Positions 1 to 6,088 of a stretch of DNA of 9,601 bases are shown here, in pieces. Source of the DNA: Chloroflexota bacterium (GTDB lineage Bacteria > Chloroflexota > Anaerolineae > Anaerolineales > UBA4823); the NCBI GenBank assembly GCA_012798185.1, contig JAAZNS010000089.1, positions 1 through 9,601 of the forward strand, read 5' to 3'. Numbering within the stretch: position 1 is the stretch's first letter; every line of letters begins with the position of its first letter. The notes below the pieces were generated by a model that worked only from the letters and a program-made list of their open reading frames with translations, made no database searches and had not been told where the DNA came from. Both the position numbers and the translations under genes were made by a program.

Positions 1-2
1 AT

Positions 3-1955
3 ATTCCTTTACAAGAAGCACAAAATCGGCTGTACAATGCGCTATTAGAAATGAGAATGGGGGGAATATTATCTGTTGAAGAAATTCCACTCAATGAAGC
101 TGCCATAGGTAGAGTATTGGCAGAGCCGGTGTGGGCAAGAATTTCTTCGCCTCATTATCACGCATCTGCCATGGATGGGTTCGCTGTAAAATCCAACGAA
201 ACGATAGGCGCCTCACCGAAATCGCCAATCGTGTTGGAATGTCCAACGCACGCCGTTTATGTCGATACCGGCGATGTGTTACCAGAAGGGATGAATGCAG
301 TTATTCCCATCGAACATGTCGAATCACTTAATGCAGATGGATCGAGCAGCGATAACATACGCAGCCCGGCAACGATTCAAATTCGAGCGGCAATTTCACC
401 GTGGAACCATGTGCGTCCAATGGGAGAGGATATTGTTGCAACCCAGCTAGTTTTACCTGCCGGACAGGTTTTACGCCCGGTTGACCTGGGCGCTATTGCT
501 GCCAGTGGAAACACATCCATACACGTAGCGCAGAAACCGCGAGTTGCTGTTATTCCAACCGGCAGTGAATTGATCCCCATAGGAACTCCGGTAAAAGCGG
601 GTGATATTATTGAATTTAACTCACTTGTTTTAGCCAGCCAGGTGAATCAATGGGGGGGTGAGGCAATTCGTTTTCCAATCGTGGCAGATCAATTTGATCA
701 AATTTCTTCCGTGGTTAAAGAAGCCGCAAAAGAGTTCGATCTCATTTTATTGAACGCAGGTTCTTCTGCAGGTTCGGAAGATTTTTCGGCGAGCGTGGTC
801 GAATCTGTAGGGAAGTTATTAGTACATGGGGTGGCTGTTCGCCCCGGGCATCCCGTGATTATTGGCGAGGTTTTTACCACAAAACGGAATCAAGCATGTC
901 AAATACCAATCATTGGTGTGCCAGGTTACCCGGTGTCTGCTGCATTGACAGGTGAAATATTCGTAAAACCATTGATTGAACGCTGGCTGGGATTGCCGCC
1001 CGCCAATCCACCGGTTATTAAAGCTGTTTTGACCAGAAAAATAACCTCACCCGCTGGAGATGACGACTTTATGCGTGTGGCTGTTGGAAATGTTGGCAAG
1101 CGGATGGTAGCCGCACCTTTATCCCGCGGGGCTGGTGTGATTTCTTCGTTGGTCAAAGCGGATGGGATTGTAATCATTCCAAAAGGCTCGCAGGGATTAC
1201 CGGCTGGCAGTGAAGTCGAGGTGCACACATATCGATCACCATCAGAATTGGTAAAAACGATATTTGCGATCGGCTCCCATGACCTGACTTTAGATTTACT
1301 GGCGCAATATCTGGCGAACCGGCACCGGCGGCTTAATTCTGCCAATGTAGGCAGCCTGGGAGGTTTGCTGGCAATCAGCAGAGGAGAAGCGCATATTTCT
1401 GGTTCACATTTGCTGGATACCAATACCGGAGAATATAATGTCAGCTATATCGAACAATACTTGAAAGGCATTCCAGTTAACCTGGTTGCTTTTGTAACTC
1501 GTAAGCAGGGTTTGTTGGTTATGCCGGATAATCCAAAAAATATCCGCTCGATTGAAGATCTTACCCGTAAAGATGTGCTGTTTGTCAATCGTCAAAGAGG
1601 GGCAGGCACACGGGTTTTATTAGATTATCACCTGGGATTATTGGGCATTCCTGCGGATAAAATCTGCGGGTATGAACAGGAAGAGTACACCCATCTGGCG
1701 GTTGCAGCAGCCGTTGCTTCTGGACGTGCAGATTGCGGCTTGGGTGTTGCAGCAGCTGCTGCAGCGTTAAACCTGGAATTTGTCCCTCTTTATGATGAGC
1801 GTTATGATTTGGTTATTCCCAGGGAATTTTACGAAGATGAATTGCTGGCACCTCTTCATGAAATTATGACCAATTCTGATTTCCGCCAGGAGGTTAACAA
1901 ATTGCTGGGATATGGCACTGATTTAATGGGGCAAATCATTGCCAGGATTGGATGA
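3..1955 (+). CDS. moeA: Molybdopterin molybdenumtransferase MoeA fused to a PBP-like domain (5' partial)
   Basis: MoeA inserts molybdate into adenylylated molybdopterin in the cytoplasm, the last step of molybdenum cofactor synthesis. The frame is open to the left edge, and residues before the first ATG (position 51) read like MoeA N-terminus (PLQEAQNRL...), so the true start is off-window. Counting from the ATG at 51, the MoeA N-terminal region spans about 1-160, with the hallmark SSPHYHASAMDGFAV at 32-46. The MoCF-binding domain follows at about 163-310, with PTGSEL at 169-174, GSSAGSEDF at 237-245, HGVAVRPGHPVIIG at 259-272 and PGYPVSAALT at 291-300. The MoeA C-terminal barrel is at about 322-394. 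Residues about 402-634 form a PBP-like domain (PF12727 type), with VGSLGGLLAISRGEAHISG at 433-451 and NRQRGAGTR at 513-521. Stand-alone MoeA is about 400 residues, so this is the longer fused type. What the extra domain binds is unknown; a molybdate or regulatory ligand is a guess. It may be co-transcribed with the peroxiredoxin 45 bp downstream. Confidence 0.93.
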   Translation: MPLQEAQNRLYNALLEMRMGGILSVEEIPLNEAAIGRVLAEPVWARISSPHYHASAMDGFAVKSNETIGASPKSPIVLECPTHAVYVDTGDVLPEGMNAVIPIEHVESLNADGSSSDNIRSPATIQIRAAISPWNHVRPMGEDIVATQLVLPAGQVLRPVDLGAIAASGNTSIHVAQKPRVAVIPTGSELIPIGTPVKAGDIIEFNSLVLASQVNQWGGEAIRFPIVADQFDQISSVVKEAAKEFDLILLNAGSSAGSEDFSASVVESVGKLLVHGVAVRPGHPVIIGEVFTTKRNQACQIPIIGVPGYPVSAALTGEIFVKPLIERWLGLPPANPPVIKAVLTRKITSPAGDDDFMRVAVGNVGKRMVAAPLSRGAGVISSLVKADGIVIIPKGSQGLPAGSEVEVHTYRSPSELVKTIFAIGSHDLTLDLLAQYLANRHRRLNSANVGSLGGLLAISRGEAHISGSHLLDTNTGEYNVSYIEQYLKGIPVNLVAFVTRKQGLLVMPDNPKNIRSIEDLTRKDVLFVNRQRGAGTRVLLDYHLGLLGIPADKICGYEQEEYTHLAVAAAVASGRADCGLGVAAAAAALNLEFVPLYDERYDLVIPREFYEDELLAPLHEIMTNSDFRQEVNKLLGYGTDLMGQIIARIG

Positions 1956-1989
1956 AAAATATCATCAATAAATTACTGCTTTTGAAATT

Positions 1990-1994
1990 GGAGG
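1990..1994 (+). promoter_or_regulatory. Shine-Dalgarno site of bcp
   Basis: GGAGG lies 6 bases before the ATG at 2001. It is a near-ideal ribosome binding site and fixes the peroxiredoxin start. It sits in the 45-bp spacer after moeA, where I see no terminator-like hairpin, so the two genes may share a transcript. Confidence 0.8.
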
Positions 1995-2000
1995 TATAAC

Positions 2001-2465
2001 ATGTCGATTAGCCCAGGGATGGAAGCTCCTGATTTTAGTCTGCTTGATGATAATGGTGAGAATGTGACACTATCTTCGTTGAGGGGCAAAAAAGTCATCT
2101 TGTATTTTTACCCCAAGGATGATACACCGGGCTGTACTACTGAAGCCTGTCATTTTCGGGATGATTACGCTGAATACGAAAAACTCGGGGCGAAAATAAT
2201 AGGAGTAAGCCCGAATACGGTGCAGAGCCACGGCAAATTTAAATCAAAATATCAGCTCCCATTTACATTATTGGCAGATCCTGATCATAAAGTATGTGAG
2301 ACCTATGGCGTTTGGGGTCGGAAAAAATATATGGGTAAAGAATTCGATGGAGTGTTTCGGACTACATTTTTAATCGATCAAAATGGCGTGATTGAAAAAG
2401 TTTATAAAAATGTGAAACCTGAACCTCACAGCCGGGAGCTTCTGGATGAATTAAGAAAAAGCTAA
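2001..2465 (+). CDS. bcp: Thioredoxin-dependent peroxiredoxin, BCP/PrxQ family
   Basis: This is a cytosolic thiol peroxidase that reduces hydrogen peroxide and organic hydroperoxides and is recycled by thioredoxin. The 154 residues match the usual family length. The AhpC/TSA thioredoxin fold is complete: APDFSL at 9-14, LYFYPKDDTPGCTTEAC at 34-50, and RTTFLID at 120-126 near the end of the domain. The peroxidatic cysteine is C45 in the TPGC motif. C50, five residues on, is the PrxQ-type resolving cysteine that forms an intramolecular disulfide. A third cysteine, C99, has no assigned role. The start is set by GGAGG six bases upstream. It follows moeA by 45 bp on the same strand. No redox regulator site is recognisable. 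Family assignment is firm; the physiological substrate is not shown by sequence. Confidence 0.96.
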   Translation: MSISPGMEAPDFSLLDDNGENVTLSSLRGKKVILYFYPKDDTPGCTTEACHFRDDYAEYEKLGAKIIGVSPNTVQSHGKFKSKYQLPFTLLADPDHKVCETYGVWGRKKYMGKEFDGVFRTTFLIDQNGVIEKVYKNVKPEPHSRELLDELRKS

Positions 2466-2470
2466 GATAA

Positions 2471-2497
2471 GAATTTTTTATTTAGATAAAGAAATTC
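2471..2497 (+). repeat. AT-only stem-loop just after bcp
   Basis: GAATTTTTTAT (2471-2481) can pair with ATAAAGAAATTC (2486-2497) around the loop TTAG, with G2491 bulged. It begins five bases after the bcp stop codon. It lacks a GC-rich stem and a following T-run, so it is not a standard intrinsic terminator. It may be a 3'-end stabilising structure or a chance product of AT-rich sequence. Confidence 0.3.
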
Positions 2498-2568
2498 ATC
2501 GAGAAACCAGTAAAATACAAGGAAGCCAGGGTTATTATCGTAGAGGCTGCCTTCGATAATCTTCATTT

Positions 2569-2611
2569 AAAATCACGATTCTGCTAGGCAGTGGATTTGC
2601 ATTTTATTTTT
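2569..2611 (+). terminator. Candidate weak intrinsic terminator of bcp
   Basis: The stem core is CTGC (2581-2584)/GCAG (2588-2591) with loop TAG. Imperfect outer pairing continues to AAAAT (2569-2573)/ATTTT (2601-2605), and ATTTTT (2606-2611) follows. The orientation suits ending a moeA-bcp transcript about 100 bases past the bcp stop. The stem is interrupted and of modest GC content, so confidence is low. Confidence 0.33.
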
Positions 2612-2728
2612 GGGGCTCATACACCATAGTTTAATCACTTACAATACAATTAGATTCTCATCCATATTAGCAAATTAATATCGTGGAAATATAAAAAAAT
2701 GGGGGTATGATTTTGTGAATTTTCGGAA

Positions 2729-2748
2729 ATATTGTCTATTGACAATAT
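2729..2748. repeat. Palindrome spanning the tetR -35 box
   Basis: ATATTGTC (2729-2736) and GACAATAT (2741-2748) are perfect 8-base inverted arms around TATT. The right arm contains most of the TTGACA -35 hexamer. An inverted repeat placed here could be the site of a second regulator acting on the tetR promoter. It differs in sequence from the TGAG/CTCA operators downstream. In AT-rich DNA a chance origin cannot be excluded. Confidence 0.5.
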
Positions 2749-2766
2749 ATAAAATGTAATTATAAT
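2739..2766 (+). promoter_or_regulatory. Consensus sigma-70-type promoter of tetR
   Basis: The -35 hexamer TTGACA (2739-2744) and -10 hexamer TATAAT (2761-2766) both match the consensus fully and are 16 bp apart. The predicted transcription start is about 2773, giving a leader of about 67 bases before the ATG at 2840. So strong a promoter before a repressor gene fits tight autorepression through the overlapping palindromes. Confidence 0.82.
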
Positions 2767-2779
2767 GAGTGCGCACTCA
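2766..2779. promoter_or_regulatory. TetR operator palindrome 1
   Basis: TGAGTGCGCACTCA is a perfect 14-bp palindrome centred between 2772 and 2773. It starts on the last base of the -10 box and covers the predicted transcription start. Occupancy here would block RNA polymerase directly. The sequence is typical of TetR-family operators, which carry TGAGTG-type half sites; assignment to the neighbouring TetR gene is inferred from position. Confidence 0.75.
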
Positions 2780-2786
2780 AAATATG

Positions 2787-2800
2787 TATGAGCGCTCACT
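2787..2800. promoter_or_regulatory. TetR operator palindrome 2
   Basis: The perfect 10-bp core TGAGCGCTCA (2789-2798) is centred between 2793 and 2794, exactly 21 bp after palindrome 1. The TGAG and CTCA half sites here are only 2 bp apart, against 6 bp in sites 1 and 3. Either the register or the affinity therefore differs from its neighbours. Confidence 0.65.
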
Positions 2801-2807
2801 AATATAA

Positions 2808-2821
2808 TGAGCCCTTACTCA
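2808..2821. promoter_or_regulatory. TetR operator palindrome 3
   Basis: TGAGCCCTTACTCA has matched outer TGAG/CTCA arms with 6 bp between them, as in site 1, but an imperfect centre. It is centred between 2814 and 2815, again exactly 21 bp from site 2. It ends 18 bp before the tetR start codon, inside the predicted untranslated leader. Confidence 0.62.
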
Positions 2822-2839
2822 TGATGAGAGATAACGTAT

Positions 2840-3460
2840 ATGAACAGAACAATTCCAAAATCACGCAGAGATCGCCGGGCGAAGATCATAAAACGTCTGA
2901 TTATTGATGCTGCAGCCAATTTATTTGCAGAGAAAGGTTTTCATCGAACAACCACAAAAGATATTGCATTAGCTGCAGATGTATCCGAAGGCACTATTTA
3001 TAATTATTTTGATAACAAGGACGATTTATTGATTGGAATTATGGAGCATTTATATGAAGAAGAACATTTTGATGCTCAATTACGTGATGCCCTTCCGTTG
3101 GATGCAAGAGATTTTCTTATCTCAGAATTGGAAAAACATAAAGTAAATGTTGCCCATAATAATGCCATGCTGCAATCAGTACTCTCTGAGATTTTGGTGA
3201 ATCCTAAGCTTCGCCAAAGATATTATATGCAATTGATTTCCCCATCCATTCAATTGCTTACTGATCATGTCCTTTCACGGATCGAATCTGGGCATATCCG
3301 AAATCATAAACCTCAACATCTGGTAAGAATAATAATTAGTCTAACTTTTGGGTTGTTTTTTCTCCAAGTATTAAAAGACGATGTTGTTTTATCTGAATGG
3401 GATGAATTAGCGCTTACTACAGCAAATGTGTTATTTGAAGGAATAAAACCTAACCCATAA
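2840..3460 (+). CDS. TetR/AcrR-family transcriptional regulator
   Basis: This is a dimeric one-component repressor whose ligand-binding domain releases DNA when an effector binds. The N-terminal HTH domain covers about residues 15-62, with AANLFAEKGFHRTTTKDIA at 25-43 and VSEGTIYNYFDNKDDLL at 48-64, the diagnostic TetR recognition-helix region. Residues about 65-206 form the variable helical effector domain, and the total of 206 residues is normal for the family. The short N-terminus is rich in Arg and Lys (SRRDRRAKIIKR), which could add minor-groove contacts. The ATG at 2840 is chosen because the HTH begins soon after; a weak GAGAG lies nine bases upstream. The gene is visibly more AT-rich than moeA and the exporter genes. 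It precedes an ABC exporter on the same strand, a common arrangement for TetR-controlled efflux, but the operators I can see lie only before tetR itself. The effector is unknown. Confidence 0.93.
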   Translation: MNRTIPKSRRDRRAKIIKRLIIDAAANLFAEKGFHRTTTKDIALAADVSEGTIYNYFDNKDDLLIGIMEHLYEEEHFDAQLRDALPLDARDFLISELEKHKVNVAHNNAMLQSVLSEILVNPKLRQRYYMQLISPSIQLLTDHVLSRIESGHIRNHKPQHLVRIIISLTFGLFFLQVLKDDVVLSEWDELALTTANVLFEGIKPNP

Positions 3461-3530
3461 ATATTTAATAACGAGTATTTTTTATTTAAAGTTAATGATT
3501 TTCGATAATGAGAGTGGATATTATATAAAT

Positions 3531-3560
3531 TTGTTACTGTATTTAAAAAAAGATTATAAT
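3531..3560 (+). promoter_or_regulatory. Candidate promoter of the exporter operon
   Basis: TATAAT (3555-3560) is preceded at 18 bp by TTGTTA (3531-3536), which matches four of six -35 consensus positions. The predicted start is about 3567. AT-rich DNA yields TATAAT by chance, so this is only the best candidate I see in the gap. Confidence 0.4.
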
Positions 3561-3571
3561 ATGCTAATAAA

Positions 3572-3588
3572 ATTAATTAATAATTAAT
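3572..3588. repeat. AT inverted repeat downstream of the candidate promoter
   Basis: ATTAATTA (3572-3579) and TAATTAAT (3581-3588) are perfect inverted arms around A3580. The repeat would lie a few bases after the predicted start at about 3567, where an operator would act. It is made only of A and T in a region that is about 90% A/T, so it may be coincidental. Confidence 0.3.
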
Positions 3589-3776
3589 AAACATTTAGTG
3601 TAGAATTTATAAATAATGGGTTGATATTTGATTATGCGGTAATATTGCATTTGTAAATATCCAATAATTATTCTTCGAAAAGATATTTTTTATATATCTC
3701 AATCAGGCGTGATATGACAAAAAGATAGAAGTTTTATGATTTATTATTAGCACTTTATACCAATTGGAAATAATTA

Positions 3777-6023
3777 ATGATTCTAAAAAATCTTTTACGT
3801 CGCAAATTTAGAACGCTTTTAACTATACTTGGCATTGCCATTGGTGTGGCAGCTATCATCAGCCTGGGTAGTTTGGCTAGTGGGCTGCAGGCTGGTTATA
3901 ATTCAATGTTGACAGGCAGTAAAGCGGATCTTATCATCAGCCAACCGAACTCGATCGATATTGCTTATAGCTCTGTTGATGAAAAAGTAGGGGAGAAATT
4001 GAAGACCATGCCGGAGGTCTCGGAGTTTAGCGGAATGATCCAAGGGTTTACACAGGCAGAAGGAGAACCGCTTTTCTTTGTTTTTGGATATCCAAAAGAT
4101 AGTTTTTTAATTGACCGCTTTATTATAAAAGATGGTTTCTCGTTAAATTCTAGCGAGGCGAAAAAAGTGAAAGGTAATCCGATCCTTTTAGGTTCTGCTG
4201 CTGCTGAAGTATTTAAAAAATCTCCCGGTGATTCATTAAGATTAACCGGCAGTTTATATCGGGTGGTTGGAATATATGAAACCGGCGATGCATTTGAGGA
4301 TGCGGGCGCATTGTTGAATCTGGACGATGCACAGACTCTATTAGGAAAACCTCGCCAGGTTAGTCTATATTATATTAAATTATCTGATCCCAAACTGCGC
4401 GATCGTTTCGTCGCTAAAGCTGAAAGAGAATGGTCCGACTTATCAATCTCAGGTACCAAGGAATTTGCGGAAAACCAAACCTTTATCGAGTATTTGAAAG
4501 GCTATGTTTGGGTCATTGGCGGTCTGGCGATAATCATCGGTGGCGTTAGCATGATGAATTCACAGCTTATGTCGATCTTCGAGCGGACACGCGAAATTGG
4601 CGTCCTGCGCGCTGTGGGCTGGAGTCATTGGCGAATCTTATGGATGATATTAGGAGAATCGATTTTTGTGTGTTTATCGGGAGGTTTAATTGGTACTGGA
4701 ATTGGATGGCTGACGATATATGGCTTATCGAAAATCACTGTTGCATTTAGAATGGGTAATTCCCGCATTTCAAGCGATTTAATCGTTCAAGCTTTTTCAA
4801 CGGTAATTATTCTGGGGATTGTTGGAGGGTTATATCCCGCTTGGCGCGCTTCGCGGTTACACCCCATCGAAGCATTACGTTATGAAGGCGGTGGTGGTGG
4901 CAAAGTTCATCGTTTACCCATCGGAGGTATGGCTGTGCAAAGCCTATGGCAGCGGACCACCCGCACAATCCTGACACTTACCGTGATAGGCATTACTGTA
5001 GGGGCGATCATGGCATTGGAAGGTATGATACGCGGCATGAAAGCAGATATGAATCGCATGTTTATTGGAACCGACATGCAGATATTAATTCGTCAGAGTG
5101 ATATCGCCGATACCAGCCTGAGTGCTATTGATGAACGCATTGGGGATAAAATTGCCGCGTATCCCGAAGTAAGCACAATCAGTGGAATTTTGTTGACTGC
5201 AATCATGATGCCGGATACCGGCGGTTTTTTTATGATTTTTGGCGCAGCGCCAAATGAGCAAGCCATCAAACGATATAAGATAATCGAAGGGAATACCTTG
5301 AGTACCAACCGGCAGATAATGATCGGAAAATATATGGCAGATACGCTAAATAAACAGGTAGGTGATACCATCGATTTGATGGGTTCTCGCTTTAAAATCG
5401 TTGGTAGATATGAATCGAGTGTTTCTTGGGAAGAGATGGGAGGCGTTTTGACAATACGAGATGCTCAGATATTCATAGGCCGCCCACGCAAAGTAACCAT
5501 GTATGGTGTAACTTTAAAAGATCCCTCTCAAGCGGAAGAAGTCGTCGAGAAAATTAACCGTGAATTTCCCGAAGTACATGCGACTCTGAGTGGAGAATTT
5601 ACCAACGATATGCCGGATTTTAAAAATTCCGAAGGAATGATCAGCGTTATATCGATGTTGGCGATTATTGTGGGTGGCGTAGGAGTTCTAAATACGATGC
5701 TGATGTCTGTTTTCGAGCGCACCCGGGAAATTGGTGTTTTGCGTGCGTTGGGTTGGCGAAGGCGTGCAATATTAAAGATGATATTGCAAGAATCGGTAAT
5801 ATTAGGTTTATTAGGTGGCGGTGCGGGTATTTTTATTGCATTCCTTCTAGGGTTTTTGATGACTCAAGCATCGGGGTTCGGCGCCGCATTAAAAACATCC
5901 TGGGAGCTGGATGTATTCATCAGGGCGATAATGGTTGCTTTCATATTAGGATTACTGGGTGGGCTTTATCCTGCTTTTCGGGCAACGCGGTTATTACCGG
6001 TTGAAGCGCTGCGTTATGAGTAA
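3777..6023 (+). CDS. ABC exporter permease with two tandem MacB/FtsX units
   Basis: This is the membrane subunit of a type VII (MacB/FtsX-like) ABC system, which couples cytoplasmic ATP hydrolysis to movement of an extracytoplasmic domain. The 748 residues are two homologous halves. Half 1 (1-370) has a first membrane helix at about 12-35, a MacB-type extracytoplasmic domain at about 40-240, and three helices at about 245-268, 288-318 and 335-356. Half 2 (about 384-748) repeats this, with helices at about 396-418, 622-645, 667-695 and 712-735. Matching signatures are SIFERTREIGVLRAVGW (266-282) against SVFERTREIGVLRALGW (644-660), and RLHPIEALRYE (360-370) against RLLPVEALRYE (738-748). A five-glycine linker (371-375) follows half 1. 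MacB is usually one such unit acting as a homodimer, so this chain could supply a whole permease pair. GGAAA six bases before the ATG is a weak ribosome binding site. Adaptor and ATPase genes follow. The substrate is unknown; drug, peptide or lipoprotein transport are all open. Confidence 0.92.
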   Translation: MILKNLLRRKFRTLLTILGIAIGVAAIISLGSLASGLQAGYNSMLTGSKADLIISQPNSIDIAYSSVDEKVGEKLKTMPEVSEFSGMIQGFTQAEGEPLFFVFGYPKDSFLIDRFIIKDGFSLNSSEAKKVKGNPILLGSAAAEVFKKSPGDSLRLTGSLYRVVGIYETGDAFEDAGALLNLDDAQTLLGKPRQVSLYYIKLSDPKLRDRFVAKAEREWSDLSISGTKEFAENQTFIEYLKGYVWVIGGLAIIIGGVSMMNSQLMSIFERTREIGVLRAVGWSHWRILWMILGESIFVCLSGGLIGTGIGWLTIYGLSKITVAFRMGNSRISSDLIVQAFSTVIILGIVGGLYPAWRASRLHPIEALRYEGGGGGKVHRLPIGGMAVQSLWQRTTRTILTLTVIGITVGAIMALEGMIRGMKADMNRMFIGTDMQILIRQSDIADTSLSAIDERIGDKIAAYPEVSTISGILLTAIMMPDTGGFFMIFGAAPNEQAIKRYKIIEGNTLSTNRQIMIGKYMADTLNKQVGDTIDLMGSRFKIVGRYESSVSWEEMGGVLTIRDAQIFIGRPRKVTMYGVTLKDPSQAEEVVEKINREFPEVHATLSGEFTNDMPDFKNSEGMISVISMLAIIVGGVGVLNTMLMSVFERTREIGVLRALGWRRRAILKMILQESVILGLLGGGAGIFIAFLLGFLMTQASGFGAALKTSWELDVFIRAIMVAFILGLLGGLYPAFRATRLLPVEALRYE

Positions 6024-6074
6024 GTTTTTTGCCTGTTATGGATATATCGTTCGCTGATGAGTGAGGCATTTGAA

Positions 6075-6080
6075 AGGAGA
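6075..6080 (+). promoter_or_regulatory. Shine-Dalgarno site of the adaptor gene
   Basis: AGGAGA ends eight bases before the ATG at 6089 and supports that start. It lies in the 65-bp spacer after the permease, which shows no terminator, so the genes are probably one operon. Confidence 0.75.
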
Positions 6081-6088
6081 AATTAACT

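Larger units (their letters stand above)
2466..2839. other. Intergenic region bcp-tetR (374 bp)
   Basis: This AT-rich gap has no credible gene. The left part (2466-2620) holds stem-loop candidates at the 3' end of bcp: one at 2471-2497, an inverted repeat ATTATCG/CGATAAT at 2534-2540 and 2554-2560, and an imperfect hairpin with a T-rich tail at 2569-2611. The middle (2620-2720) shows little beyond a small inverted repeat ATATTA/TAATAT at 2664-2681. The right part (2729-2839) is a densely packed promoter and operator region for the TetR-family gene. Confidence 0.8.
3461..3776. other. Intergenic region tetR-exporter (316 bp), extremely AT-rich
   Basis: No gene is supported here. Bases 3541-3600 contain only 6 G or C out of 60. 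The gap holds a T-run at 3478-3483 shortly after tetR without a convincing stem, a candidate promoter (3531-3560), a near-perfect AT inverted repeat (3572-3588), and a small hairpin AGATAT/ATATCT (3681-3686 and 3694-3699). No copy of the TGAG/CTCA operator is visible. If the candidate promoter is real, the exporter mRNA has a leader of about 210 bases. Confidence 0.75.

Noticed and set aside
926..1423. A 165-codon open frame on the - strand inside moeA
   Set aside because: It lies wholly within well-supported MoeA coding sequence, its translation shows no recognisable domain, and it has no neighbouring gene to form an operon with. It is a shadow frame.
2766..2821. Possible CRISPR or other repeat array from the regular 21-bp spacing
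   Set aside because: Only three short palindromes occur, with differing sequence and no unique spacers of uniform length. Their placement over a promoter fits operators.
3461..3776. AT-rich gap as a horizontally acquired remnant or replication origin
   Set aside because: No transposase fragment, terminal repeat, DnaA-box cluster or iteron set is visible. Low GC content alone does not support either reading.
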